A DNA stretch of 64,000 nt from Henckelia pumila. Taxonomy: Eukaryota > Streptophyta > Magnoliopsida > Lamiales > Gesneriaceae. Under the pieces are notes generated by a model. The model searched no databases, was not told the DNA's origin, and saw only the letters and a program-made list of their open reading frames with translations. Every line of letters begins with the position of its first letter. Within the stretch, counting starts at the first letter, position 1. Below are positions 10,263 to 25,164 of the stretch, in pieces. Made by a program: the position numbers and the translations under genes. The stretch is taken from positions 6,014,001 through 6,078,000 of the forward strand of contig NC_133123.1 of NCBI RefSeq assembly GCF_033568475.1, read 5' to 3'.

Positions 10263-13200
10263 TGGTTTGCTGAAGTTTCTTGCTGATCAAATGTTGCTAT
10301 TTTGATTAGTCTTATGTTTCTTTGATATTGGTAGGTCATAGACTCGTTAATACTCGAGCAGAACCCGAATCAAGAAAAATATAGTGATCACATTTTATAC
10401 TCGAGCTCCAGAATCCATAAACCACTTTTGAAGTCATAAAGACAACTTAATTTAAATGGTCTTTTAACGGATTCGACTAATCAAAAAATCTTTTCATACA
10501 TCATTCTTTTCTCTTCGTCTGTCTGTTCTTAATAAGAACATCAATAAGAGCTCCCCCGTGTCTTGATTCGTCGTCGTGCAGTCGATGTGAAATAGGTAAC
10601 ATTTGATTCTGGACATCCTAGTAGTTGTAAATTGAGTTGCCTTTGGTTCTAAAATATTTGATGATATTACAAGTGAATAGTTGCAAAAAGAGATCAACCG
10701 GAAACGGCACTTTCTTACTCGCCATCTCAATTCACCACATCTGCTATAACATGAGAATTTTCAGGTCACTTACCTGACCTGCAATATAAAAAAATTCGGT
10801 CAGAAACAAAAATGACAAATTCTTGGTTTACAAAAATGACAAATGGAAAATAAATAATAAATGGTAAATTTTTTTTTAGGCGTAATTAATTTCAAGAAAT
10901 GGTAGAGGATATGACATAACAAGACCACTGGAAAACAAGGACAAGTTCACAGACAGGAAATGGATCCCACATTTCTATTTTGTTACTTTTACCTTTGTGG
11001 TACAAAGGTTGCACCTTCTCTTGCAGGTTTGCCCCTCAGTTTTCCTTTGATGAATCCAAGCTGTTGATGCAAGAATTTGGGTCAGTTCTGAAATTCTGAT
11101 TAGTGATCTGTCTTTTTCGAACATGCGGAGGTTTCTTTTACTGTCATATGTTTTTTGCCATTTGCAAAATCACCACTCACGGTTAAAAAATTGTTAAAAA
11201 ATATTGGTTTACAGTTACTGCAGGCTACAGTCCCTTTGTACAGAGAAATTTATGTTACTCCTCCTTTACATGGATAATCAACATAATAAACATTGTTTGA
11301 AAAGTTCATCGGGCAGATTTCTCAAGAGTTTGCATATACTCCACGGTAAATAAATAAAGATGGTACATGTATAATAAATATACACGGCAATATTGTGAAA
11401 GTGTTTATTGTGGTTATATGAACTTGGGTCTGCAGGTTGTTCATTTATAACTGTCTCATTCTCATTTGAACTATATTTAGAATTCATTTTGAAATATTGT
11501 GTTTCGGTCGGGTTTGGATCCTCTGCTGTGTTGAATACACAACATCGGATATTGTGCACTTTTTACCCAAGATGATACTTTACAATCTACATACTGTCAG
11601 ATAAATTTGTAAAGTTGTCAGATGAATTGAGATGATCGACTAATCATCTTGTGTAAAAAATGCACAATACACTGTGTTTTCAGTCACACTAAAGAATCCA
11701 AATCCGTTTGTGTCCTTCACAACTCCTTATGTTCATTTTATTTGAGGTAATAATAATATTATTGAGTTTCATTACTTTACATGTATTGCAAGACTGAAAC
11801 CAAATGACCTATAAATAAGATTCCTACACGCCTAATAAGTAGCTAGGTACCAAGATGTAATGGTCTAAAGATATAGCTGTCCTAGTAAACACTACTAAAA
11901 ACACTGAATAAATGGGGGGGCCTTCATTCAATTCAACCTTTTTTTCCCCTAATAATGCCATCCACTATCGGCTATCCACTTCTTTTATCCCAGCTCCTTA
12001 TAATTCGGTGATATATAAATCTACCTTGCATTCAGATTAAAACATATTTCAAATCATTATATTATGTAACAAAAAAGTATGAGAGACTTGTGTAATTAAC
12101 AGCAAAAATTCACCAAATGAATAGCGTTTGCTCGTAGCAAAAAATAAAATAAATTACAGCATCACATAAAAAATGAGTGAAAACAGTAGTTGAAAACGTG
12201 ATGTGCACACAAACACAAGAAAAACTTCTACTAGATTACAAATATTTAGTCAATGAATGTTTTTTTTTTTTGGTTAATATTTTAAAATGAAAAAAAAAGA
12301 AAAAGAAGAAGAAGGTACATTTGCTTTGATTATGAACGGTTTTTGTAATTTGGTAAAAATCTGTTCATTCATGCAAAGAATTTATGTTCATGAATACTTT
12401 GTATCCATATATAAAATCAAATCAGTAAAGCACATGCTAGAAAGAATAAAGTTCACTGGTTCAATGGCTACGAAACAAAAGCCATACCATCCTCTTACTA
12501 TTTTTCCTTAGAAAATTTTAACTAATCAGAGTAAGAGTAATGTTCACTCAATCACTTGTCACCCCAATCCCTCAATCGATTACTATTTTCATGTGGTAAA
12601 TTTAATGATACGTCAATGCCCCAAAAATTAACTTATCCGTGCATTTTGACTTCTGTTGCAACCCAATAAAATTTTAATTTTTTTTAAAAAAAGAAAACAA
12701 AATCTACTGTTGTTCTTGAAAAATAATCACATCTACACTAAAAAAACATCATATTGGTATAATATATGTTTTCTTTAAAATTTATTAAGATTTTTAGTAT
12801 ATTAATTGTATAATATTCTTGTTCAAACTTTTTTTTAGATTTTGAGGAAACATGGAACAAAAACATATACTGTATGATTTGGTATGTGAAAAGGAAAGGT
12901 GCACAGAAGAACATATGAATCCCATTACATTCAGAACCTCACGTGGGGAGACTGCCCGCTTATAAGTTTGCATTGTCATGTACTATTTGAAAATTCGTAC
13001 ACTACTCTCTATCTATATATATGCTATGGAGTTTGGTTTCATGTAACTAGAATTATATCAGAAAGCAAGGTGTTTATTAGTAACGGTGAAAATAACACAA
13101 TTTGGCACATTGCTTAGCATGTGACATCTATGACAAACAAAATTATATTATATTCAAGTGAGAAATATTAAAAAAATATATAAAATAAACCCGAATTACT

Positions 13201-13430
13201 TTTTCTAAGGCTTTAGTTTCTCTAGGGGTGAGCAACATTTCGGTTAAATCGATCGAACCGGATTAATTCGAAAATTCAATTTTTTATGTAATAAAATCGG
13301 TTTGGTTTGGGTTATTGTTGTGATTGTTCGGTTAAATTAAACCGAATGAACCGATTATATTTTTTTTGAGGCAAGAACCGATTATATTCTTTAGTTTAGG
13401 GCCATAATAGTTTCGGCCATTGGGTTTTGT
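10263..13430. other. AT-rich intergenic region
   Basis: About 3.2 kb without a recognisable gene. It contains the RLP29 3' region, poly-A and purine tracts (about 12285-12312), and short open frames that match nothing I know. Near 13225-13385 there are repeated CGGTT/AACCG words of the kind found at one end of plant hAT MITEs, but I could not find a matching second end. Confidence 0.5.
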
Positions 13431-13661
13431 TTTGATTGGCCCAGGTTTTTTTTAAGAAATAAGAAAATCGGGCTTCTCACACAAAATTGTGCCCATTGGG
13501 TTTTAACGGAATGCTCAATTTACTGTTTAGCCTAATATACGGTGGCCCAATAGAACACAGCCTATATAAACAATCGTTGGCCCATTTTCTGAAGCCCATT
13601 GTTTTGTTTTACAGTATCGTCGCCAGGTTAAGCAGCGGCACTTCTGTATCAGCTTGCTGCA
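13431..13661 (+). promoter_or_regulatory. COQ3 promoter with site II motifs and a TATA box
   Basis: Several site II-type words (GGCCCA/AGCCCA) lie at 13438-13443, 13544-13549, 13579-13584 and 13593-13598. TATATAAA occurs at 13563-13570, about 95 bases before the start codon. Site II elements bind TCP factors and are common upstream of plant genes for mitochondrial and ribosomal proteins, which fits COQ3. Function is inferred. Confidence 0.55.
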
Positions 13662-16642
13662 ATGGCTTCAAAGCTTCTGTTGAAACGACTCCAAGCCCTA
13701 ACCAGGTCCTCTCCAAGGTTCCACAATAAGTTTTTTCGATCCCAAAATCGATGCTTGAATCTTGTAAGGCATTATTCGGATTCCGTCAACAGTCCACCAG
13801 CTCCCGGTTTTCAGTTAAAGAGCTCGTTGAATCAAGATGAGCTTAAGAAGTTCTCCGCCATTGCTGAGACATGGTATTTTCAAAATTTTTGGCGATTTCC
13901 GGCTTTTTTTCATTCCAGTTATTGTTGAAGATTTTCTTCTCTTTTTTGATGTTTTTTGTTGAATGAATTGGAGGTGGGATTCGGAAGGACCGTTTAAGCC
14001 ATTGCACGTGATGAATCCTACCAGACTTGCCTTTATCAGGTCCACGTTATGCCGGCATTTTGGGTAATCATAAATTATTCTCAATCTTTTCGAGTTTGAA
14101 AAATATGTTTCTTAATTCTGCTAAACCGTAGTTTCACTCTGAGTCAAGAGGTTATCGATCGCTGTTGAACGTTATCAGGCCTACTTGTTGTAGGAACCTG
14201 AGAAATGGTGTCCCGCCTTGATATTCCTCTCGTTCTTGTTTTTCTTATAAAAACTAGTTGGTATCGATTTGTTTCAGAAAGGATCCACACTGTCCAAGGC
14301 CATTTGAAGGATTGAAATTCGTGGATGTTGGTTGTGGAGGGGGTATTTTATCTGAGGTATGCATCTTAATCTTTGGCTCTCTGGGAGGGTAGTAATATCT
14401 ATCCCTTGAGACGGGCTTAAGCCTTTTAAATAAACTTGGGTACTAAAGTTCCTGTTTTGAAGTTTTCTAATGACTTATCCTTTTAAATTTCAGCCTTTGG
14501 CTCGCATGGGTGCTACTGTAACAGGAATTGATGCGGTAGACAAGAATATTAAGATTGCACGTGTTCATGCGGTATGTTACTCTTAACTACCTAAGTGTCA
14601 TTGTATGAGCGTGGGAAAAAGATATTATGGGCATGCCCTTCTTGATGGTTTCATTTTGTTACAAAAGGATTTGGAGTGTAGCAGATTTACATTTTCCTCA
14701 AGATTTTACCTTTTAATGAGGTTCATCTTTTATTTTGCTATTCATTTATAAGAGTTTGCATCTTTGCAGGATCGGGATTCAGTAACTTCTTCAATTAATT
14801 ATCAATGCACAACTGCTGGTACACATCATACTTGTTTGTTGCTGCGAAGGTTAAATTATTGATCTGTCGTTTGTGCTTTTTCAATTTTAATTAGTCTTTG
14901 GATTCTTTGTGCATGTCGCGTTTTTGTATTTGGTGGTAACTCATTTCTGCTTGCTATTCCTCAAATCTTACTATTTTCTTCCAATTTCCCTATCTGTGCT
15001 CACCCACAATAACGAGCACAAGATTTTTGTTAGCTCTTCCATGTGTTCTTTTTTATTTTTCCTGTAACACCATGGGCAATTATATGTTTGTTTTCTTTCT
15101 GTTTTTACCTTCCCTGTTCTTTTCCTTTTTTGCCTTTAATGTTTGATGGAGCAAGCAGATTAATGGAAGTGATTAAAGCGTGTGTGATCACTGATCTGTA
15201 TTTCCTTTTGCTTTGGCATGGAATGTGATTTATTGTTGTTCACATCTAAAAATTCCAAAAGTATAAATGTTTCATTTTTACATCACCGTTTTACTCGGAT
15301 TGTTTATACAGCACACCATGTTAACATTTAAGATTCTGTGTTTCATAATTTGCATCCGTTTGTGCTTTGTTAATGATTTTAACATCTTTATATATTTCTT
15401 TCTGTCATTCATTCAGGAAACCTTTTCTTTTGAATTTGAAAACCTTTGTCAAAAGCTGATGCCATCATTTTTGTTATACAGAAACATTGGTGGAAGAGAG
15501 GAGAGAATTTGATGCTGTAATTGCTTTGGAGGTGTGTTAGCTTATTCATACAAATGCAGTTACCAATGGTGCAACTTGTGGAAAAATAAGGGTTGCACTA
15601 CTAATATGGCTTCCAAAGCTATTTACTAATACTGTTCATTCTGCATGGAATGAGTGGATTCTTTGATTGAATTCAGTTTTTTTTTGTTTAATTATGTTCA
15701 TTTTCCTTATTATCGTGTTTATAAGAAAGTGGACAAAATCTGATCGTCTAGCATCCTACCTAGGTAATTGAGCATGTGGCAGATCCTGCTGAGTTTTGCA
15801 AATCTTTGTCAGCATTGACAGCTGTTGGTGGAGCTACTGTAATCTCAACCATTAATCGATCAATGAGAGCTTATGCAACTGCCATTATTATTGCAGAATA
15901 TGTCTTGCATTGGGTATGAATACCATACAACCACTCATTTTTTCGCACTGTTCGTATGCTTGTAGACCGTGGACTAGATAGAGGCATACGTAAAGTGTCT
16001 TACTTAGTCACCTTGAAAGTGTCGCTTGTGCGTATCATGTGTGTTTACATTTATCCAACTTTTCTTAAACCTTTGATGCGCGCGGATGGTCACGTGACAG
16101 TATCTGCCACTTGTATTGACTCCAGTGAATTTTTCTAAAAAAATTCTTCTGGAAAAGTAATATGATGCAATGCCTACAGATGAGTGTTATCTGCTTCTAA
16201 ATTTTGACTAATGCATATATTTTCTTGAAAACCATCTCTATTTACCAGCGAAATTTACGTGTAAAGTATATAAAATATGACTTAAAAATGGTCCCTCTTT
16301 TTCATCTTTGTTTGGTATTAAAGAGTAACATTTTGTTAACATACAGCTTCCAAGAGGTACACATGAATGGTCAAGTTTTCTCACGCCAGAGGAACTGGTC
16401 CTAATCCTCGAGCGTGCTTCAGTTCATGTAAGCATAAAATAAAAGTGGCTAGCTTTCTCATTCTTGTTTTCCACGGGGTTGACTGTCTCGTTTTCCCTCG
16501 TTTGATTTTTGTTTGTTATTCCCATTTTCATCAGGTTCAAGAGATGGCCGGGTTTGTCTACAATCCTCTGTCAGGGCAATGGTCTCTCGCTGATGATATC
16601 AGTGTAAATTTCATTGCATTTGGAACAAAACAAAGCGCATAG
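13662..16642 (+). CDS. COQ3: Ubiquinone biosynthesis O-methyltransferase COQ3, mitochondrial
   Basis: COQ3 carries out the two SAM-dependent O-methylations of the ubiquinone ring in mitochondria. Exons: 13662-13873, 13974-14063, 14278-14356, 14494-14571, 14770-14818, 15482-15531, 15764-15913, 16347-16427, 16535-16642. They encode 298 residues, and all phases fit. The first ~45 residues are rich in Arg, Ser and Leu with few acids ([20 protein letters not shown]), as in a mitochondrial presequence. Conserved COQ3/UbiG motifs follow: [12 protein letters not shown], the SAM-binding [35 protein letters not shown] and [17 protein letters not shown]. The C-terminus is [21 protein letters not shown]. 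The start codon sits just downstream of a TATA box and several site II motifs. The gene looks intact. Confidence 0.95.
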
Positions 16643-17309
16643 AATAACAGAATACACTGCTTTTGTATAGGTTATTTAATTCATTTTCCGGTTTACTTCG
16701 TTTGATGCATTCATACGCACGCCCCTGCAAATATGTATTCATGCATGCAACACTTTGCGATAAAATCATACCAACACCAATCTGATGTAATATGTAACTG
16801 TAGTGATCAGTTTGTAGGTTGTTTCTATTTGTTTTAAAAATAAAATGCATTTTTTTGACAAATATAAACATTCCTTTTTCTATTCGTTATCAATTATTAT
16901 TTTCAATTTAAAATGATAAATAAAAAATAAAATACAAATATCATTGCTTTTTATGGGTGGAGTTCATGCTAGCATGATGATATGATTCTCGTGTTACATC
17001 TAATGGTCCAAATTTGATTTGGATGTGTCAACCCTTTTTATGATAGATATTTGTTTTTGTCGTTTAATATATATATGGTTATTCATAAACTGATGCTTCT
17101 TTGTTTTGGAATTTCATTTTACTCTAATAACCAGACGCTAGAGACTAAAACAAAATGTGATACACCTTTTCTCCCAAAAGAATCCAAAAGTATATATGCG
17201 TGCAATTCAAATAAAATACATTTTTAACTTTATACGTGAATACATTATACAACAAATGTTTATATCTGTATAATAAAAATTATAACGGAGGGGAGGTTCT
17301 CTTTCTGAG
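16643..17309. other. 3' flank of COQ3
   Basis: An AT-rich intergenic stretch that should hold the COQ3 3' UTR. I see no gene or clear repeat. Confidence 0.5.
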
Positions 17310-17318
17310 AGAAATAAC

Positions 17319-17581
17319 GGGCTAATTGCATCCACACCCCTGTGAAAAGTCTAAAAGACATAAAACCCTCTGCGTAAAATTAATAGCATGTTAGATCCTA
17401 TGTTTTAAAAAAATTAGCATAAAAACCCCTATAAGAGGGTATAAATGTGCCCAAATTTGTATAAAATAGGGGTGAAATGTGCTACATTTTAAAAAACTGA
17501 GGGATGCATTAATCTATTAATATTTCTTAAGGGGTTTTATGCCTTTTAGACTTTTCACAAGGGTGTGAATGCAATTAGCCC
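17319..17581. mobile_element. MITE with ~50-base inverted ends and a 9-base duplication (Mutator-like)
   Basis: A 263-base element has terminal inverted repeats of about 50 bases at 17319-17368 and 17532-17581. They start GGGCTAATTGCAT and differ at only a few positions. It is flanked by a perfect 9-base direct repeat, AGAAATAAC (17310-17318 and 17582-17590). A 9-base duplication is the mark of Mutator-like transposases. It carries no gene. It lies in the space between COQ3 and the 3' end of GatA. Confidence 0.85.
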
Positions 17582-17590
17582 AGAAATAAC

Positions 17591-18330
17591 TGATAGGATT
17601 TAATTTTACTCAGGAATTTTATATGAGTAGACTAGGTGCAAAATGCCCTTTGTTTCCTGTTAGGTTTTTTTTTTAGTTTTTAGAAAAAAAAAAATGTAAA
17701 CCATACTGCATTATTAAGCTAGTAGTTGCAAGAGCTTATTTAACTGTTTTCGAGCTTCTAGTTAATGAAATATTTGGAAATTATATGTAAAAACTGAAAA
17801 ACAATTGGAATAAATCATTGCAAACACTCTTTACACATGAACTAAAATAAACCTCAAGGTACATATATAATGAAGCATCATGGCTTGTACCGAGTTCAAA
17901 CTATGTTCAAAGTTGTTACATTATCCAAAAAAGCACAATAAGAAAGTGAGATTTCATTCAATGCCACATTATAATGGTCAAGTTTTTTCGGGAAAATAAG
18001 CAAAACCAAATATTAAGGCAACTAATGAAATTTGACGCTATACTATCTCGTGAAGGTGAATAAATTTAAAGTAATTTATACACGTTCTCTGTCCTATGTC
18101 TTCAATTTTCGGGTAGACAGATCACGGTCAATGACATGAATGAACTTCACTCCTAGTCTAACTTAAAATCCATAGCACAGCTAACTTTTTCAAGAACATC
18201 TGATAATGATACAAAGGAATAATAATTTTTTTTAAAAGTAAAAAGGTGGAATGAAAATCTGTAGAAAAATTCGAACCAAAAATCTCATCCTCCCGCAGAA
18301 TATTTGCATGCAATCGACACCACATGGTGA
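17591..18330. other. Intergenic region between two convergent genes
   Basis: AT-rich sequence between the MITE and the GatA stop codon, holding the GatA 3' UTR. Nothing else is recognised. Confidence 0.5.
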
Positions 18331-21300
18331 TTAAGAACCCCATTCATCAGCTATAATTGGTGGGATAAAAGAACCACCCTGAAGAGTCTGCTCAAAGATA
18401 TGCCCTACACTCAACAACTTTTCCTGCATCATCAACATTCAGACAAATGCATCAGAACTTACTTTATTTTCTTATAGGAAGAGGACGCATATTAGATAGC
18501 ATTGAGAGATGTATAGTGGCAGAATGAACAGGTTAATTTTTTGGCTAAAACAAGAATATTTCCTCACCTCATCAAATGCAGCTCCAATCATTTGAATTCC
18601 TACGGGCAGGCCCGCAGATCCCCCTTCAACAAATCCACATGGCACAACCAATGCAGGCAGACCAGCCAAGTTAACATTGACCTGCGTTTACAGATAAAAA
18701 TTTAGAAGAATGGCAAATCAGAACCTTGCATGCGCAGCAAAGATGCCTTGTAACCTTTGTGCATCTCTCCCTCTACACATACACACACACACACATTTGA
18801 GATCGTTTCACCAAATGGGAAATGGAAAATGTTTTTCTACTCTAGCAATTAAAAATGATTTGGGTGTAAAGAACAATACCCCCTTAACCCCTTATGATGT
18901 AGGAACCACAAAGACTCGCGGCGCAGATGCACAAGATAAGGGAACAACAAAACACCTGAAAATCTCCAAATAAATACACAACTGCAAAATCTAGAAGTGT
19001 TTCTAAAAACTCACAGTCATTATGTCTCCTGCGTACATGGCCAGTGGGTCATTTTTCTTTTCACCTGGACAAATTACATAAATTTTTTTTTGAATGATTT
19101 AAAAAATAAATTATGGGTCCATAAACCAAAGATGAAATAACGCGCAACGTGAACTATGCAGGTGTCATACCAATCTTATAAGCAACAGATGGAGCAGCAG
19201 GAGTTATCAAGATATCATTTTTGTCCAAAGCTTCCTTGAAGCCATCCCGAATAAGAGTCCTAACCTGAAACAGCAGCAAGGAAAATAATCAAGTACAGAA
19301 ACAAATAACAATATGATATACACTCATGACACAATGATTACACCAAATTACTTCCAGGGCGATAGTTGATCAGCTTATCAAACATTGAGTTTCAAATATT
19401 CTAGAGCCACAGTAGAATGACCAAACATACGATATTAATTTTCTTTATCTAAGTTGTCTCATCCATGAACAATATAAAAACAAGGAATTGGTAGCCAAAC
19501 CTGCTGGGCACGCTTGTAATATGCATCATAATAACCAACTGAAAGTGCGTAAGTACCCATTAGAATTCGCATTTTAACCTGCAATAAGAAGATAAATGTT
19601 GCAAAGTGAATATCTGGAGAGGTTTTTTTCAGACAAAATAATGGAATAACAGAAGAAACTTTCCACAATAATGCATGCCATAAACCCATAGCACAACAAT
19701 GAGCTATTTTTCCCCAATAGATTCTCAAGAGTCGTACCTCAGAACCAAAACCTTTAGCTCGGGAATCCCCATAGAGAGAATTAAGCTCTTCTCCAAAAAC
19801 TTGATTGCCATATCTAAACAGAATAATAATTAGATACAACTTACAAGGTTTCTGCTGTTATTCCATACAATAAGTATTGGGTAGTTTAAAATACAGATGA
19901 TTATATACTGCTGTCTCCCAAATCCGTCAATCAACATCCCACTAGTTCTCTCTTTGAAATTTGAATTCTCATAAATGAATGTTGTAATATAACCTGACAC
20001 CATCATAGCGAGACAAATTCGATGATGATTCAGACGAAGCAAGGATATAGTAAGCTGGCAATCCAATGGAAAATGATGGTAATGAGACCTGCATCATGCA
20101 AAAAAATACCGAAAGGAAAAAATTATGAGTCTATCAGAGTGGCATACATAAAGGAATATTAGGAAATATATGACTGAGAAAAGGAAACCTCAGTGACAAT
20201 GCACCCTAGTTCCTCCAAATGCAAAACAGCATTACGAATTGAAGATATTACTTCAGAATCAACCCCATCTCCAAGCGTTTCAGATATCACACCAACTTTC
20301 AGCCCCCTCAAGGGTTTAGACTCCAAGTAATCAATTGCAACAAATTGTGATGCATAGTCAGGAACTTCCTAAAAATTGTATGTCCATCAGGATTAAGAGA
20401 CAGCTGAAGAATCTTGAAAGCATGACTTGCACACAACTCTTTTGTCTTTATCCTACAGTTCTGAACCAATGTATAGGAGCCAAGGATTCGTTTTTAATCT
20501 TAAGAAGGTAGAAACTAGACTAAATGGCTTGATTAGCACTCTCCTAGCCATAAAAAAGGTATGGCACTTAAAATTTGATGCATGATATTTTATACACACA
20601 CATGTATAAAAAATAAAATGAGGTTTGCCTTCATTTATTCCCAACAACCGAACTATTCACCTTAACTCCTACACTGGTTATATGATATTTATGGTGCTTG
20701 ATGGCATTTGATAATACCCCTTTAATTTGGCTTAGTAGAAGATTGGACGCTAGTGAAGCACGAATGCAGGTTTAAGTACTTGAACATTTACTTTCTTGCT
20801 ACTGGTTGCATCAAAATTATCATATCCCGAAACAGTGTGAAGGAGAATTCCTGCATCAGCAACAGATGAACCCAGGCATCCAATAACATCCAAGGATGAC
20901 GCATAAGCCACAAGTCCATATCTTGAAACACGCCCATATGTTGGCTTCAATCCAACAACCCCACAAAATGATGCTGGCTGCCGAACACTTCCACCAGTAT
21001 CACTTCCCAGAGAAACCATGCACTGTCTGGCAGAAACAGCTGCAGCTGAACCCCCTGAAGACCCTCCTGGTACCCGTGACAGATCCCAAGGATTAGCCGT
21101 CACCTAACGAATATGAAGATGTGTCACCTGAGTAAACCATATCCAGTTACATGCTGTAATTTAAGCTAATTCTTCACTTTGTAACAGTTTATCAACTCAA
21201 GGAAAAACAGACGAAATAGTTGTAACAAATCAAAAGAGCTCTGAGCCATCTAAGTATCTTATCATGATTTTAATATCCATAAAGATCTTATTCAACACTA

Positions 21301-22605
21301 AAGGACTGAAAGTGCTGCAGTTATTTGTGATTGACCGTGCTATTTGATCTGTGCTGTTGGCTCAATAACCGAATATTCAAAGTCAAATCATGGACCACTT
21401 CTTTTTCAAGAACACCATCCATGGTTGATATAGGAATATAAGGTCACTACACTTTACTTTGGCACCTTTTACAAGAGAACATATAATGAATTATTTGAAT
21501 CCATCTCTCCACCAAGTATCAGGTGTTACTTCAAATTTCAACATGGTGATTCTCTACACAGGGTAATGCAAGTAAAAATGGAATCAGTTTTAATCATAGT
21601 CACTAAAAGTTTGCAAAGCATGCGTCTCGACTCTAGGGGTACCTAGAATCTATACACAAGTCAAGACACAACTCTTCAATGAATCTCCACAACGAGACAA
21701 ACAAGTCATAATGCTGCCCAACAGATTATTTCACCGGAGAAAGTGCATCGCTGATGTACATAATAACAATACCGCAACAAAAAATATATGCTACAAAGTG
21801 CAAAAATTGAGACTTTCTCCGCCAAGGAAAAAAAAACCAATATCCAGACATTTTACGGAAGTCCATAGACTGAAACTGTTTGTGAACAGAGACAATTTTA
21901 ATCCGTCAAACACGTCCAGAAAAATTCACAAGCCTCAGTCCAGTTAGCCACATTGAACTTATTACCGATTCAGATGACCAGTTTTACGAGCAGGGAACCC
22001 AGTTCACTTAGCCACATTGCGAACCAAGTAAAGTACATGCAAAAATCAAACTCAATCATTGCTAAAGAAAAGATACTGACTTGATAAGCAGAGCCTTCAG
22101 TTGTACTCCCCATACCAAACTCATCTAAGTTCGTCTTCCCAACAATGATAGCCCCCGACTCCCTAAGCTTCTTCACTGCCGTGGCATCAAAAGGTGGCCG
22201 ATAGTTCTCCAAAATTCTAGACCCTGCGGTCGAGGGCATGTCGGAGGTGCAAATATTATCCTTAACCCCGACCAAAACCCCAGCCAGGGGCCCCACTTCA
22301 TCATTGTTCCTAATTTTATCATCCAGCTCCTGAGCCTGCCTCAACACGGCTTCTTCTGGAGAGACATAGAGGAAGCTTTTAACTTGAGGCTCAGTGCGGC
22401 GGAGGCGGTGGAGGAAGGACTTGGCGAGGTCGACGGCAGATGTTTGGCGGGAGAGGAGTGATTTACGGGTCGTGAGGATATCAGATGGCGGAGAAGAAAT
22501 GGCGGTGGCGTTGGCGGGGTTGGGTGAAGCGTGTAGGCATTGGAAGGTGGTGGTGGCGGTGGCGGGGGATCGGAAGAGACGGGGCGGTTGGGCTGAGGAT
22601 AGCAT
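18331..22605 (-). CDS. GATA: Glutamyl-tRNA(Gln) amidotransferase subunit A (GatA), organellar
   Basis: GatA is the glutaminase subunit of GatCAB. It releases ammonia from Gln so that Glu-tRNA(Gln) becomes Gln-tRNA(Gln) in chloroplasts and mitochondria. Exons in transcript order: 22605-22081, 21103-20792, 20368-20189, 20088-19994, 19813-19738, 19578-19501, 19264-19171, 19064-19015, 18681-18568, 18423-18331. They give 538 residues with consistent phases. The N-terminus ([20 protein letters not shown]) looks like a transit peptide. The amidase-signature triad is visible: Lys in GVKDNI, the cis-Ser in [12 protein letters not shown] and the nucleophile Ser in [12 protein letters not shown]. Later conserved parts are [35 protein letters not shown] and LPVGIQMIG. 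The start faces RPL18A across about 245 bases. The gene looks intact. Confidence 0.95.
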
Positions 22606-22849
22606 TTTCCGGTGGTGAACTGGAATGGAAGTCAGGGACTCGGCAGTTTATTATCTTGTTCGGAATTTGGGCTCCTTACGATGGGCACATGATAATATAT
22701 TTGATATGGTCTAGCCCAATATTCGCCTTTGGCCCAATAGAATGACGAGCCCATTTAGTAGGGTTTCCTTCCATTTCTCATGCGCACGATATATAAATTG
22801 AAACCCTAACACTTTTTACAGGCGAGGCGCACATCGAAATCCACTGGAA
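22606..22849. promoter_or_regulatory. Shared bidirectional promoter, GatA / RPL18A
   Basis: Only 244 bases separate the two divergent start codons. Within them lie four site II words: TGGGCT at 22668-22673, AGCCCA at 22713-22718, GGCCCA at 22731-22736 and AGCCCA at 22748-22753. A telo-box (AAACCCTAA) is at 22801-22809 and a TATA-like ATATATAAAT at about 22789-22798. The site II plus telo-box pair is the known signature of plant ribosomal-protein promoters. Shared use by GatA is inferred from spacing. Confidence 0.7.
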
Positions 22850-24903
<2,054 letters not shown>

Positions 24904-25164
24904 GCTGATTGAGTTTAGCGATTGCCAAATTTATATCCTCTCATTTTGTAGTCGGTAAATTGAATCCAGTTTTTGGTTTGATTTTTCTAATCATTGGACA
25001 AATGTTCTCTCTACTAGTGTTGATCTGAAGTGAACTACGATAGATTATTCGTGATTATGAATGATCGAGTTCTATTTTTAATTTAAGCGGACTTTATTGC
25101 TGATGCTTTCTAGTGTATTTAGTAATTTAGAGTGTTCAGCCGTTGTGTTTTAATAGGCATTTTG

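Noticed and set aside
13225-13400. hAT-type MITE suggested by CGGTT/AACCG words and a GGGGTGAGCA start
   Set aside because: Only one end is convincing; no second terminus or target duplication could be found, so it is not listed as an element.
22394-22745. Plus-strand open frames rich in Arg, Trp and Gly opposite GatA exon 1
   Set aside because: They are shadows of the GC-rich transit-peptide region of GatA on the other strand.
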